39,353 nucleotides of DNA from Mycobacterium colombiense (GTDB taxonomy: Bacteria; Actinomycetota; Actinomycetes; Mycobacteriales; Mycobacteriaceae). A model generated the notes under the pieces. That model made no database searches. It saw nothing but the letters and a program-made list of their open reading frames with translations, and was not told the origin of the DNA. Position numbers and translations under genes: made by a program. The stretch lies in contig NZ_LZSX01000031.1 in assembly GCF_001665835.1 (NCBI RefSeq), positions 1-39,353 on the forward strand, written 5' to 3'. How positions within the stretch are numbered: position 1 is the stretch's first letter; every line of letters starts with the position of its first letter. Of the stretch, positions 15,915 to 23,812 are shown in pieces.

Positions 15915-17033
15915 ATGAAGACGATCCCCACCGCCGAACAGCGCGAGTTCGCCTCGGCGTTGCGCGCCCTGCTGGCCGCCGAGAACCCGATCGCTCTGGT
16001 GCGTGCCCTCGGCGAACCCGGCGCGGACCGCGGCACGCCGGCGTTGTGGAAGTCGCTGGCCGATGCGGGCGTCTTCGGTCTGGCCATCGGCGAGGAGTAC
16101 GGCGGCGCCGGCGGCTCGCTCGACGACCTCGCGGTCTTCTACACCGAGGCCGGCCGCGCGCTGTGCCCGACGACGGTGCACAGCAGCGTGCAGGCCGCGC
16201 TGGCCATCGACCAGCTTGGCTCACCGGACGCCAGGGCCCGCTGGCTGCCGCCGCTGGCGTCCGGGAGCGTCCGGGCCACCACCGCGCTGTGGAACGCCCG
16301 CGACGCCGCCGTCGTCGCCCCGCCGCTGCACGCCGACCCCGCCGGAGAACGGTGGCGGCTCAACGGCACCGCGGACTACGTCCTCGACGCCGACGTCGCC
16401 GAGCTCATCGTGGTGTCGGCCGCGGCGGCCGGGCGTACCCTGCTGTTCGTCGTCGACGTCCGCGATGTCAGCGCGGAACCGCTCGACATGGCCGGCGGGG
16501 TCCGGGCCTGCACGGTGCGCTTCGACGACGTCACGGCCGACGCGGCGTTCGACGGGGTCGACGCGCCGGCGCTACGCCGGCTGGCCAACACCGCCGTGGC
16601 GCTGGGATCGCTCGACCTGGTCGGCGTCGGCCAGGCCGTGCTGGACCGCACCGTCGACTACACCAGGCTGCGTCATCAATTCGGCCGGCCCATCGCGGCG
16701 TTCCAGGCCGCCCAGCATCTGGTCGCCAACATGCACATCGCGCTCGCGGCGGCGCGACTGGCCGCGCACGCGGCGGTGTTCTGGCTGGGGCGCGGCCGCG
16801 TCGCGACCAGGGAGACGGCCGTCGCGCGCATGCACGCGGCCGCCGCCGCGCGGCTGATCACGCTGGACGCCCACCAATTGCACGGCGGCATGGGCTATGT
16901 CACCGAGACCGACCTGCACCTGTGGAGCGAACGCGCCCGGCTCGGCTCGACATTCGGCGGCGGAGCCGACGTCGCCGCCTCCTGGCTGGAGCAGGCCATG
17001 CACGACGAGACAGACGAAGGGGAGCGCCGTTGA
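15915..17033 (+). CDS. Acyl-CoA dehydrogenase, non-catalytic partner subunit of a FadE pair
   Basis: 372-residue acyl-CoA dehydrogenase fold: N-terminal helices (LADAGVFGLAIGEEYGGAGG), a reduced beta domain, and the C-terminal DYTRLRHQFGRPIAAFQAAQ and QLHGGMGYVTETDLHLWSER blocks that shape the flavin site. At the position aligned with the partner's catalytic Glu243 the sequence reads NTAVALGSLDL, with alanine, and the strict FAD signature of the first gene is degenerate. This is the pattern of the partner chain in the heterotetrameric steroid-type FadE enzymes. The gene follows 21 bases after its partner and its stop overlaps the next start (TTGA), so expression in equal amounts is likely. 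It could in principle be an independent enzyme using another base. Confidence 0.88.
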   Translation: MKTIPTAEQREFASALRALLAAENPIALVRALGEPGADRGTPALWKSLADAGVFGLAIGEEYGGAGGSLDDLAVFYTEAGRALCPTTVHSSVQAALAIDQLGSPDARARWLPPLASGSVRATTALWNARDAAVVAPPLHADPAGERWRLNGTADYVLDADVAELIVVSAAAAGRTLLFVVDVRDVSAEPLDMAGGVRACTVRFDDVTADAAFDGVDAPALRRLANTAVALGSLDLVGVGQAVLDRTVDYTRLRHQFGRPIAAFQAAQHLVANMHIALAAARLAAHAAVFWLGRGRVATRETAVARMHAAAAARLITLDAHQLHGGMGYVTETDLHLWSERARLGSTFGGGADVAASWLEQAMHDETDEGERR

Positions 17034-17530
17034 GCGGGGACAGTTTGATCGACGCCGAATCGGCATCGCGCGTGGGCACGGTCGCCGCGTCGGCGACCGG
17101 TGAGGTGAACCGGCGCGACTGGCAACGCTGGGCCGCGGCGGTGGGCGACCACAACCCGCTGTATTTCGACCCGGATTACGCCAGGGCCAATGGATATCGC
17201 GACATCATCTGCCCCCCGTTGTTCCTCCAATACGCGATCCTCGGCGTCTCGCCGCTCGAGTCGCTGCGTCCCGACGGATCGTCCGGCGCGGTCTCCGGCA
17301 GCCTGGCCTTCCCCCGGGCCCCCAAGCGGATGGCCGGCGGCGAGAGCTTCACGTTTCACCTGCCGGCCTATCACGGCGACGAGATCGAGATGGTCCGCAC
17401 CATCTCCTCGATCGTCGAAAAGCAGGGCCGCTCCGGCAAATTCGTCCTCGTCACCTGGCACACGGTGTACCGCAACCAGCATGGCGACCTGCTGGCTGAA
17501 GCATCGACATCGATGATCGCCCGTCCCTAG
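17030..17530 (+). CDS. MaoC-like hot-dog hydratase subunit (ChsH2 N-domain-like)
   Basis: 166-residue hot-dog-fold protein with the block RRDWQRWAAAVGDHNPLYFDPDYARANGYRDIICPPLF, as in the N-terminal domain of FAS1-type dehydratases and of ChsH2. The canonical hydratase dyad is Asp-x4-His in GDxNPLH; here the Asp of GDHNPLY is kept but the His is Tyr, so it is probably the partner chain of the hydratase encoded next. The start is a TTG at 17030 that overlaps the preceding stop (TTGA) and has a strong AAGGGGAG ribosome site five bases upstream; there is no ATG at a plausible place. In M. tuberculosis ChsH2 this domain is fused to DUF35; here DUF35 is a separate gene 1.7 kb downstream. Likely role: hydration of an enoyl-CoA made by the FadE pair. 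Confidence 0.85.
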   Translation: MSGDSLIDAESASRVGTVAASATGEVNRRDWQRWAAAVGDHNPLYFDPDYARANGYRDIICPPLFLQYAILGVSPLESLRPDGSSGAVSGSLAFPRAPKRMAGGESFTFHLPAYHGDEIEMVRTISSIVEKQGRSGKFVLVTWHTVYRNQHGDLLAEASTSMIARP

Positions 17531-17539
17531 GAGTGCGCC

Positions 17540-17986
17540 ATGACCGACTCACAGGTCTTTTTCGAAGACGTCGCGGTGGGCGAGGACATTCCCGCGCTGA
17601 CCGTCACCGTCGACGAAACCCAGCTGTTCTTCTTCAGCGCCGCCACCTACAACGGCCACCGCATCCACTACGACAAAGAGTGGGCCCGCGACACCGAAGG
17701 CTACGACAACGTCCTGGTGCACGGCCCGCTGCAGGCGGCGCTGCTGGCCCGCGCCCTGGGCGACTGGATCGGCGGGCGCGGGCGACTGGTGTCCTTCTCG
17801 GTGCAGAACCGGGCCGTCGCCTATCCCGGCGAAGCGCTCAGCTTCGGTGCCGAGGTCACCGGGAAACGGCTGAGCGACACGGGAACCGGGTTGGTCGACC
17901 TGGTCATCGCCGGGCGCCGCGACGACACGATCCTGATGCCGGGAATGGCGACGGTCGAGCTGCCGATGCGGGGAGCCCAGCCGTGA
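17540..17986 (+). CDS. MaoC-like hydratase subunit (HTD2/ChsH1-like)
   Basis: 148-residue single hot-dog protein. The active-site stretch is FFFSAATYNGHRIHYDKEWA followed by GYDNVLVHGPLQAALL. The family dyad appears as Asn-x4-His: the His is kept, and Asn stands where the Asp is usual, a form also found in HTD2-type dehydratases. Together with the preceding subunit (Asp kept, His lost) it should form a heterodimeric enoyl-CoA hydratase like ChsH1-ChsH2. A clear AGGAG lies before the ATG, ten bases after the previous gene. Its stop overlaps the GTG of the thiolase-like gene. The expected reaction is water addition to the alpha-beta double bond, giving a beta-hydroxyacyl-CoA for the following aldolase. 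Confidence 0.87.
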   Translation: MTDSQVFFEDVAVGEDIPALTVTVDETQLFFFSAATYNGHRIHYDKEWARDTEGYDNVLVHGPLQAALLARALGDWIGGRGRLVSFSVQNRAVAYPGEALSFGAEVTGKRLSDTGTGLVDLVIAGRRDDTILMPGMATVELPMRGAQP

Positions 17987-19185
17987 CCGGGCTGCGCGGC
18001 GAGGCGGCCATCGTCGGAATCGCGGAGTTACCCGCCGAACGGCGTCCCACCCGTGCGCCGCTGTTCACCCTCGACCAGTACGCGGTGCTGGCGAAGATGG
18101 CGATCGCGGATGCCGGAGTCGATCCCGGCTGTGTCAACGGCCTGCTGACCCACGGCATCGCCGAGTCGGCTATGTTCGCGCCGGCCACACTGTGCGAATA
18201 CCTGGGTTTGGCCTTGGATTTCGGCGAGCGCGTGGATCTCGGCGGGGCTACCGCCGCCGGAATGATCTGGCGGGCGGCGGCGGCCGTCGAACTCGGCATC
18301 TGCGAAGCGGCGCTCGCCGTCGTACCCGGATCGGCGTCGGTGCCCCAATCCGAGCGCCGACCCGCGCCCGGCCCGAATTGGTATGGGGCGTCGTCGAACA
18401 ACTACGGCTCGCCGCAAGCCGAATTCGAGATTCCCTACGGCAACGTGGGCCAGAACGCGCCGTATGCACAGATTGCCCAGCGCTACTCGGCGGAATTCGG
18501 TTACGACCCGGCCGCGGTCGCCAAGATCGCCGTCGACCAGCGCACCAACGCGTGCGCGCACCCCGGCGCGGTGTTTCACGGCACCCCGATCACGGTGAAC
18601 GACGTGCTGGACAGCCCGATGATCGCCGACCCGATCCACATGCTGGAAACGGTGATGCGCGTGCACGGGGGAGTGGGTGTGCTGGTCGCCAACGCCGACA
18701 TCGCGCGCCGTGGCCGCCACCGCCCGGTGTGGATCAAGGGCTTCGGCGAGCACATCGCCTTCAAGACCCCGACCTATGCCGAGGATCTGCTGTCCACCCC
18801 GATCGCGCGCGCGGCCGACCGGGCATTCGCGATGGCCGGGCTGAACCGGTCCGATGTGGACGTCGCGTCGATCTACGACTGCTACACCATCACGGTGTTG
18901 ATGAGCCTGGAGGATGCCGGATTCTGCGCGAAAGGCGAGGGCATGTCCTGGGTTAACGAGCACGACCTGACCTTTCGCGGTGACTTCCCGATCAACACCG
19001 CCGGCGGCCAGCTGTCCTTCGGCCAGGCCGGCATGGCCGGCGGCATGCACCACGTGGTCGACGGTGCACGCCAGATCATGGGCCGGGCCGGCGACGCGCA
19101 GGTGACCGACTGCCACACCGCGTTCGTGACCGGCAACGGCGGCATCATGAGCGAACAGGTTGCACTGCTCCTGCGGGGGGACTAG
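17983..19185 (+). CDS. Thiolase-fold lipid-transfer protein, Ltp2-like retro-aldolase candidate
   Basis: 400-residue thiolase-superfamily protein of the SCP-x/lipid-transfer group, with blocks LGGATAAGMIWRAAAAVELG, VASIYDCYTITVLMSLEDAG and INTAGGQLSFGQAGMAGGMHH. The nucleophilic Cys of true thiolases is not in its usual context near residue 90 (the sequence is GGATAAGM), which fits the aldolase subgroup. In the cholesterol igr operon the homologue Ltp2 cleaves a beta-hydroxy side chain by retro-aldol reaction and needs the DUF35 domain of ChsH2 as partner. The same role is inferred because hydratases precede it and a DUF35 gene follows three bases later. The GTG start at 17983 overlaps the preceding stop (GTGA) and has GGGGAG upstream; the longer frame from 17533 is a shadow. 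Substrate unknown. Confidence 0.87.
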   Translation: MTGLRGEAAIVGIAELPAERRPTRAPLFTLDQYAVLAKMAIADAGVDPGCVNGLLTHGIAESAMFAPATLCEYLGLALDFGERVDLGGATAAGMIWRAAAAVELGICEAALAVVPGSASVPQSERRPAPGPNWYGASSNNYGSPQAEFEIPYGNVGQNAPYAQIAQRYSAEFGYDPAAVAKIAVDQRTNACAHPGAVFHGTPITVNDVLDSPMIADPIHMLETVMRVHGGVGVLVANADIARRGRHRPVWIKGFGEHIAFKTPTYAEDLLSTPIARAADRAFAMAGLNRSDVDVASIYDCYTITVLMSLEDAGFCAKGEGMSWVNEHDLTFRGDFPINTAGGQLSFGQAGMAGGMHHVVDGARQIMGRAGDAQVTDCHTAFVTGNGGIMSEQVALLLRGD

Positions 19186-19187
19186 CC

Positions 19188-19589
19188 ATGGTCCACCCCA
19201 TCCCCGAGCCCACACCCGTCTCGCGGCCGTTCTGGGACGGCCTGGCGCAGCACCGGATCCTGGTGCAGTACTCGCCGTCGGCGCAGCGCTACGTGTTTTA
19301 TCCGCGCACGCTGGCCCCGGGCACCCTGGCCGACGACCTGGAATGGCGCGAGATCGACGGCACCGGAACGCTGTACACCTTCACGATCGCCCGCCGGCCC
19401 ACCGGCCCGCCGTGGCAAGACGCGCTGCCTCAGCTGCTCGGGGTGGTGCAGTGGGACGCCGGGCCGAAATTCAGCACCGAGCTGGTCGACGTCGACCCGG
19501 GCGACATCCGGATCGGGATGCGGGTGCGGCCGGTGTTCTACGATCTGCCTGAAGAGGGCATCACCCTCTTGAAATATCGGCCCGCATGA
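19188..19589 (+). CDS. DUF35 OB-fold protein without zinc cysteines
   Basis: 133-residue DUF35-type protein: N-terminal helix and arm PVSRPFWDGLAQHRILVQYS, a segment VFYPRTLAPGTLADDLEWREIDGTGTLYTFT, then an OB-fold beta barrel ending IRIGMRVRPVFYDLPEEG. DUF35 proteins normally carry a rubredoxin-like CxxC...CxxC zinc ribbon in the region YSPSAQRYVFYPRTLAPGT; here all four cysteines are replaced and the whole protein has no cysteine. The partner is almost surely the preceding Ltp2-like protein, since the pair is separated by two bases and Ltp2 enzymes need a DUF35 chain. In M. tuberculosis this domain is the C-terminal part of ChsH2, so this is a split form. Confidence 0.87.
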   Translation: MVHPIPEPTPVSRPFWDGLAQHRILVQYSPSAQRYVFYPRTLAPGTLADDLEWREIDGTGTLYTFTIARRPTGPPWQDALPQLLGVVQWDAGPKFSTELVDVDPGDIRIGMRVRPVFYDLPEEGITLLKYRPA

Positions 19590-19615
19590 CCTCGACGACG
19601 AGGTCGGAGGTGCAC

Positions 19616-20578
19616 ATGGACGACCCGCTCAACGGCGTAGTGCAGGCGATGCTGGACCAGTTGAACGCCGGATTCCCGCGCGTCGAGCGCCTGACCGGCC
19701 CGCAGGCGCGCGCCGCAGTGGCGCAGCGACGCATGCCGGTCGACAACCTCGACGACGTCCGCAGCGCCACCGACCGCACCGTCCCGGGGCCCGCCGGCGC
19801 GATTCCGGTACGCATCTACGAGCCGCACGGTGAGCCGCCGGGGCAGCGCGCGGCGATCGTGTTCTGCCACGGGGGCGGATTCGTCTTCTGCGACATCGAA
19901 TCTCACGATGGATTCTGCCGGGCCCTGGCCCGCGGCAGCCAGGCCGTCGTGATCTCGGTCGACTACCGCCTGGCCCCCGAGCATCCCGCCCCCGCGGCGG
20001 CGCTCGACGCGTTCGCGGCGTTCGGCTGGACGGTCGAGCACGCCGCCGAGCTCGGCATCGACCCAGCACGCATCGCGGTCGCCGGGGACAGCGCCGGCGG
20101 CAACCTGGCCGCGGTCACCGCCATTCTCTGCCGCGACCGCGGCACCACCCCACCTGCCGCGCAGCTGTTGATGTACCCCGCGATCGATCCGAGCTTCGAC
20201 ACCGACAGCTATCACCGCTACGCCACCGGCTACTTCAACACCCGCGTCGCGATGCAGTGGTACTGGCACCAATACCTTGGCGCGCAAACGATTTTCGATC
20301 CGCCCTATCTGGTGGCCCCGGCCCGCGCCGATACTCATGCGGGCCTGCCGCCCGCGGTGATCGTGACGGCCGGGCTCGACCCCCTACACAGCGAGGGCTG
20401 CGACTACGCCCGCCGATTGCGCGGCGCCGGAGTGCCCGTCGTGCACCGCGACTTACCCGGGCTCTTTCACGGTTTCATGACGATGCAGGTGTTTCCACCG
20501 GCGGCATCGGCGCAGCATCTGGTCTGCGCCGATCTGCGCGAGCTGCTGCATCCGGCGGCCCGGAGCGCGGCGCCGTGA
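19616..20578 (+). CDS. Alpha/beta hydrolase, hormone-sensitive-lipase family esterase
   Basis: 320-residue HSL-family esterase. HGGGFVFCDIESHD begins at residue 85 (oxyanion hole), DYRLAPEHPAPAA follows, nucleophile Ser159 is in GDSAGGN, the acid is in TAGLDPLHSEG and the histidine in LFHGFMTM. The preferred start is ATG 19616, five bases after GGAGG; ATG 19586 overlaps the previous stop as ATGA and would add ten residues. Its own stop overlaps the GTG of the monooxygenase gene. An esterase coupled to a Baeyer-Villiger-type enzyme is a recurring arrangement: the monooxygenase makes an ester from a ketone and the hydrolase splits it into alcohol and acid. That pairing is inferred here from position only. 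Confidence 0.9.
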   Translation: MDDPLNGVVQAMLDQLNAGFPRVERLTGPQARAAVAQRRMPVDNLDDVRSATDRTVPGPAGAIPVRIYEPHGEPPGQRAAIVFCHGGGFVFCDIESHDGFCRALARGSQAVVISVDYRLAPEHPAPAAALDAFAAFGWTVEHAAELGIDPARIAVAGDSAGGNLAAVTAILCRDRGTTPPAAQLLMYPAIDPSFDTDSYHRYATGYFNTRVAMQWYWHQYLGAQTIFDPPYLVAPARADTHAGLPPAVIVTAGLDPLHSEGCDYARRLRGAGVPVVHRDLPGLFHGFMTMQVFPPAASAQHLVCADLRELLHPAARSAAP

Positions 20579-22170
20579 CGGAGGTCAGCGACGTCATCGT
20601 CATCGGCGCCGGGTTCGCCGGCCTCTACGCCGTGCACCGGGCCGCATCCTCGGGCCTCTCGGTGCTCGCCCTCGAGGCCGCACCCGACGTGGGCGGCACC
20701 TGGTACTGGAACCGCTACCCGGGCGCGCGCTGCGACGTCGAAAGTGTGGACTACTCCTACTCTTTCGACGAGGAGCTGCAACGGAGTTGGCAGTGGACCG
20801 AACGCTTCGCCGCCCAACCCGAAATCCTGGCCTACCTGCAGCACGTCGCCGATCGTTTCGATCTGCGCCGCCACTACCGATTCGGCGTCGACGCCATCGG
20901 CGCCACCTTCGAGCGGGGACGCTGGCACGTCGACACCGCGGCGGGGGACAGCTATGCCGCACAGTTCCTGCTGTGCGCGACCGGCTGCTTGTCGGCGGTG
21001 AACCGGCCCAATATCCCGGGCGCCGAGACGTTCTCGGGCGAAGTGTATTTCACCGCCGCGTGGCCGCGCGAAGATCCCGAGCTGCGCGGCAAACGGGTGG
21101 GCCTGATCGGCACGGGATCGTCCGGCATCCAGGTGGCACCGATAATCGCCGCGAACGCCGAAAGCCTGGTGGTATTCCAGCGATCCGCGAACTACACGAT
21201 CCCGATGCCCAACCGGCCGTGGTCGTCCGAGGAGCAGCGAGAAATCCAGGAGGAGTATCCCGAGCGCCGCCGGGTCTCCGCCTACGCGGCCGCGGGCACC
21301 CCGCACGGCACCTACCACAAGAACGCCCTCGACACCGACGCGCGCGAGCGGTCAGAAGCGCTGTGGAAGCGCTGGCGCGAAGGCGGCGTCCTGTTCGCCA
21401 AGACCTTCCCCGACCAGACCAGCGACCTGTCCGCCAACGACGTCGCCAGGACCTTCGCCGAGGAGCGGATCCGGGAGATCGTCGCCGATCCCGTTGTCGC
21501 AACGGATCTCATCCCGGTCGATCACCCGATCGGAACCAAACGGATCTGCACCGACGACGGCTACTATGCCACCTTCAACCGCGACAACGTCCGGCTGGTG
21601 AACCTGCGTCGCGAGCCGATCGAGGCGATCACCGCCGACGGCGTGCGCACCGGCGAGGCGGCATATCCCTGCGACGTGCTGGTCTTCGCGACCGGTTTCG
21701 ACGCCATGACCGGGGCGCTGACCCGAATCGACCCGAAAGGCCCTGGGGGACAACGACTGCACGACGCCTGGGCCGACGGCCCGGTGACCTTCCTCGGCCT
21801 GATGGTGCCGGGGCTACCGAACCTGTTCACCATCAGCGGGCCGGGCAGCCCCTCGGTGCTGGCGAACATGGTGCTGCACGCTGAGGTTCAGGTCGACTGG
21901 GTCATCGATCTGGTGCGGGCGGCGCGACGCCAAGGGGTGAGCGAGGTGGAGCCACGCCGCGATGCGGCGCTCGCCTGGACCCGGCACGTGGGCCAGGCGG
22001 CCGACCGGACGCTGTTCCCCAAGGCGGCATCCTCGTGGTACCTGGGCGCCAACATCGAGGGCAAGAAGCGGGTCTTCATGCCCTACATCGGCGGCTTCGG
22101 CACCTACCGGCGCCACTGCGACCAGGTGGCCCGCAACGACTACGCGGGGCTGGTGCTGACCACCCGATGA
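20575..22170 (+). CDS. Baeyer-Villiger-type flavin monooxygenase
   Basis: 531-residue FAD/NADPH monooxygenase. FAD Rossmann motif GAGFAG is at 11-16, then GGTWYWNRYPGARCD near 40-54, the NADPH motif GTGSSG at 179-184, DVLVFATGFDAMTG, and a C-terminus SWYLGANIEGKKRVFMPYIGG like that of CHMO/acetone-monooxygenase relatives. The type I fingerprint FxGxxxHxxxWP reads FSGEVYFTAAWP at 153-164: the usual His is Phe159. This residue is thought to matter for domain movement and catalysis, so activity or specificity may differ. The GTG start at 20575 overlaps the preceding stop (GTGA); the longer in-frame frame from 20257 overlaps the esterase and is rejected. Expected reaction is oxidation of a ketone to an ester or lactone, followed by the upstream esterase. 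Confidence 0.92.
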   Translation: MTEVSDVIVIGAGFAGLYAVHRAASSGLSVLALEAAPDVGGTWYWNRYPGARCDVESVDYSYSFDEELQRSWQWTERFAAQPEILAYLQHVADRFDLRRHYRFGVDAIGATFERGRWHVDTAAGDSYAAQFLLCATGCLSAVNRPNIPGAETFSGEVYFTAAWPREDPELRGKRVGLIGTGSSGIQVAPIIAANAESLVVFQRSANYTIPMPNRPWSSEEQREIQEEYPERRRVSAYAAAGTPHGTYHKNALDTDARERSEALWKRWREGGVLFAKTFPDQTSDLSANDVARTFAEERIREIVADPVVATDLIPVDHPIGTKRICTDDGYYATFNRDNVRLVNLRREPIEAITADGVRTGEAAYPCDVLVFATGFDAMTGALTRIDPKGPGGQRLHDAWADGPVTFLGLMVPGLPNLFTISGPGSPSVLANMVLHAEVQVDWVIDLVRAARRQGVSEVEPRRDAALAWTRHVGQAADRTLFPKAASSWYLGANIEGKKRVFMPYIGGFGTYRRHCDQVARNDYAGLVLTTR

Positions 22171-22194
22171 CGACGTCGAAGAGGAAGTGAACCA

Positions 22195-23811
22195 GTGCTG
22201 GAGACGGTTCAACAGCTACTGCGGCTGCGTCGCGACGACGACACCCCGGCGCTCGCCCACGGCGACCGCACCTGGACCTGGCGCGAGCACCTCGCCGAGG
22301 CAGCGGCGGAAGCCGCGGCGCTCATCGAGCTCGCGGATACCGCACGGCCGCTGCATGTCGGTGCGGTACTGGGCAATTCGCCGGCAATGTTGCGGGCCAT
22401 GGCCGCGGCCGCGCTCGGCGGCTACGTGTTGTGCGGCATCAACACCACGCGACGCGGCGCCGGATTGCTGGCCGACATCCGGCGATCCGACTGCCAGATG
22501 CTGCTCGTCGACCCCGACCATCTCGAACTGCTGGATGGGTTGGACCTCAACGGTATCCAGGTGCTCGATGTGACCGGCGCGCGCTACGCCGACGCCGTCG
22601 CCGCGGCGCCACCGCTGGTTCCCGTTCGCGAGGTGGCGGCCGCCGACACCCTGATGATGATCTTCACCTCGGGCACCAGCGGTGAGCCGAAGGTGGTGCG
22701 GTTCGCCCATGGCATGGCGATCATGTGCGGTGCCAGCCTGATCTATCAATACGACGTCACCGCCGCCGACGTCTGCTACCTGGCGATGCCGCTCTTCCAT
22801 TCCAACGGTGTCGCCGCCGGCTGGGCCGTCGCCGTCGGCTGCGGGGCCACCATGGTGCCGGCCCGGTTCTCGCCGTCGCGCTTCCTCGACGATGTCCGCC
22901 GCTACCGGGTGACGTACCTGAACTACGTCGGCAAGCCGCTGGCGTTGATCCTGTCCACCCCCGAGCGTCCCGACGACGCCGAGAACACGCTGCGGGTGGC
23001 GTTCGGCAACGAGGCCACCGATCGCGATATCGCAGAATTTGCAAGGCGTTTCGGGTGCCGGGTCGTCGACAGCTTCGGCTCCAGTGAATTCGCGGTCATC
23101 GTGGTGCGCGAAGACGGCACGCCGCCCGGCTCCATCGGCAAGCCGTACCCGGGCGTGAGCATCTACAACTCGACGACGCTGCGGGAGTGCGAGACCGCGC
23201 GGTTCGACGCGCACGGGGCGCTGACCAATTTCGATGACGCCGTCGGTGAACTGGTCAACACCCAGGGCGCGGGCCCCTTCGCCGGCTACTACAACGACCC
23301 GGGCGCTACCGCCGAGCGGATGCGGCACGGGATGTACTGGTCGGGCGATCTGGCCTACCGCGACGCGGACGGCTGGATCTATCTCGCCGGGCGGACGGCC
23401 GATTGGATGCGGGTGGACGGGGAGAATCTGGCGGCCGGCCCGATCGAGCGGATCCTGGCGCGGCTGCCCGACATCAGCCAGGTCGCCGTCTACGCCGTCC
23501 CCGACGACGGGGTGGGCGACCAGGTGATGGCCGCCCTGGTGCTGCGGCCCGGGGCGAGCCTGAACCCGGATGATTTCGAGAAATTCCTTGCCGCGCAAGC
23601 CGACCTGTCCCCGAAGGCGTGGCCGCGCCACGTCCGCATCAACGATCAGCTGCCCGCGACCGCGACGAACAAGATCCTCAAGCGGGCGCTGATCGCCGCG
23701 GGTGTCACCGCGCAGGACGGTGTGTTGTGGATGCGGCCCGCCCGCGGCACGAGCTATGTGCCGGTGGACGAAAGCGCGGACGGCCGTGCAGCATCGGTCC
23801 TCGGATCATGA
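22195..23811 (+). CDS. Acyl-CoA synthetase, FadD1/FadD17-like
   Basis: 538-residue class I adenylate-forming enzyme that activates a carboxylic acid to its CoA thioester through an acyl-AMP. The P-loop TSGTSGEPKVV is near residues 158-168, FGSSEFAV is the substrate/AMP region, YWSGDLAYRDADGWIY with GRTADWMRVDGEN is the hinge, and the catalytic lysine lies in ATNKILKRAL near 493. The N-terminal TWTWREHLAEAA and GGYVLCGINTTRRG blocks resemble the actinobacterial FadD1/FadD17 group, and fadD1 lies close to Rv1747 in M. tuberculosis; this is from memory. The GTG at 22195 has GAGGAAG upstream. As the last gene of the operon it would feed the acid released by the esterase into the FadE/MaoC/Ltp steps. 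Confidence 0.92.
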   Translation: MLETVQQLLRLRRDDDTPALAHGDRTWTWREHLAEAAAEAAALIELADTARPLHVGAVLGNSPAMLRAMAAAALGGYVLCGINTTRRGAGLLADIRRSDCQMLLVDPDHLELLDGLDLNGIQVLDVTGARYADAVAAAPPLVPVREVAAADTLMMIFTSGTSGEPKVVRFAHGMAIMCGASLIYQYDVTAADVCYLAMPLFHSNGVAAGWAVAVGCGATMVPARFSPSRFLDDVRRYRVTYLNYVGKPLALILSTPERPDDAENTLRVAFGNEATDRDIAEFARRFGCRVVDSFGSSEFAVIVVREDGTPPGSIGKPYPGVSIYNSTTLRECETARFDAHGALTNFDDAVGELVNTQGAGPFAGYYNDPGATAERMRHGMYWSGDLAYRDADGWIYLAGRTADWMRVDGENLAAGPIERILARLPDISQVAVYAVPDDGVGDQVMAALVLRPGASLNPDDFEKFLAAQADLSPKAWPRHVRINDQLPATATNKILKRALIAAGVTAQDGVLWMRPARGTSYVPVDESADGRAASVLGS

Positions 23812-23812
23812 A

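Noticed and set aside
20257..20574. N-terminal extension of the monooxygenase
   Set aside because: The extra frame overlaps the esterase gene and is low-complexity; the GTG at 20575 overlaps the esterase stop and begins the FAD motif at normal distance.
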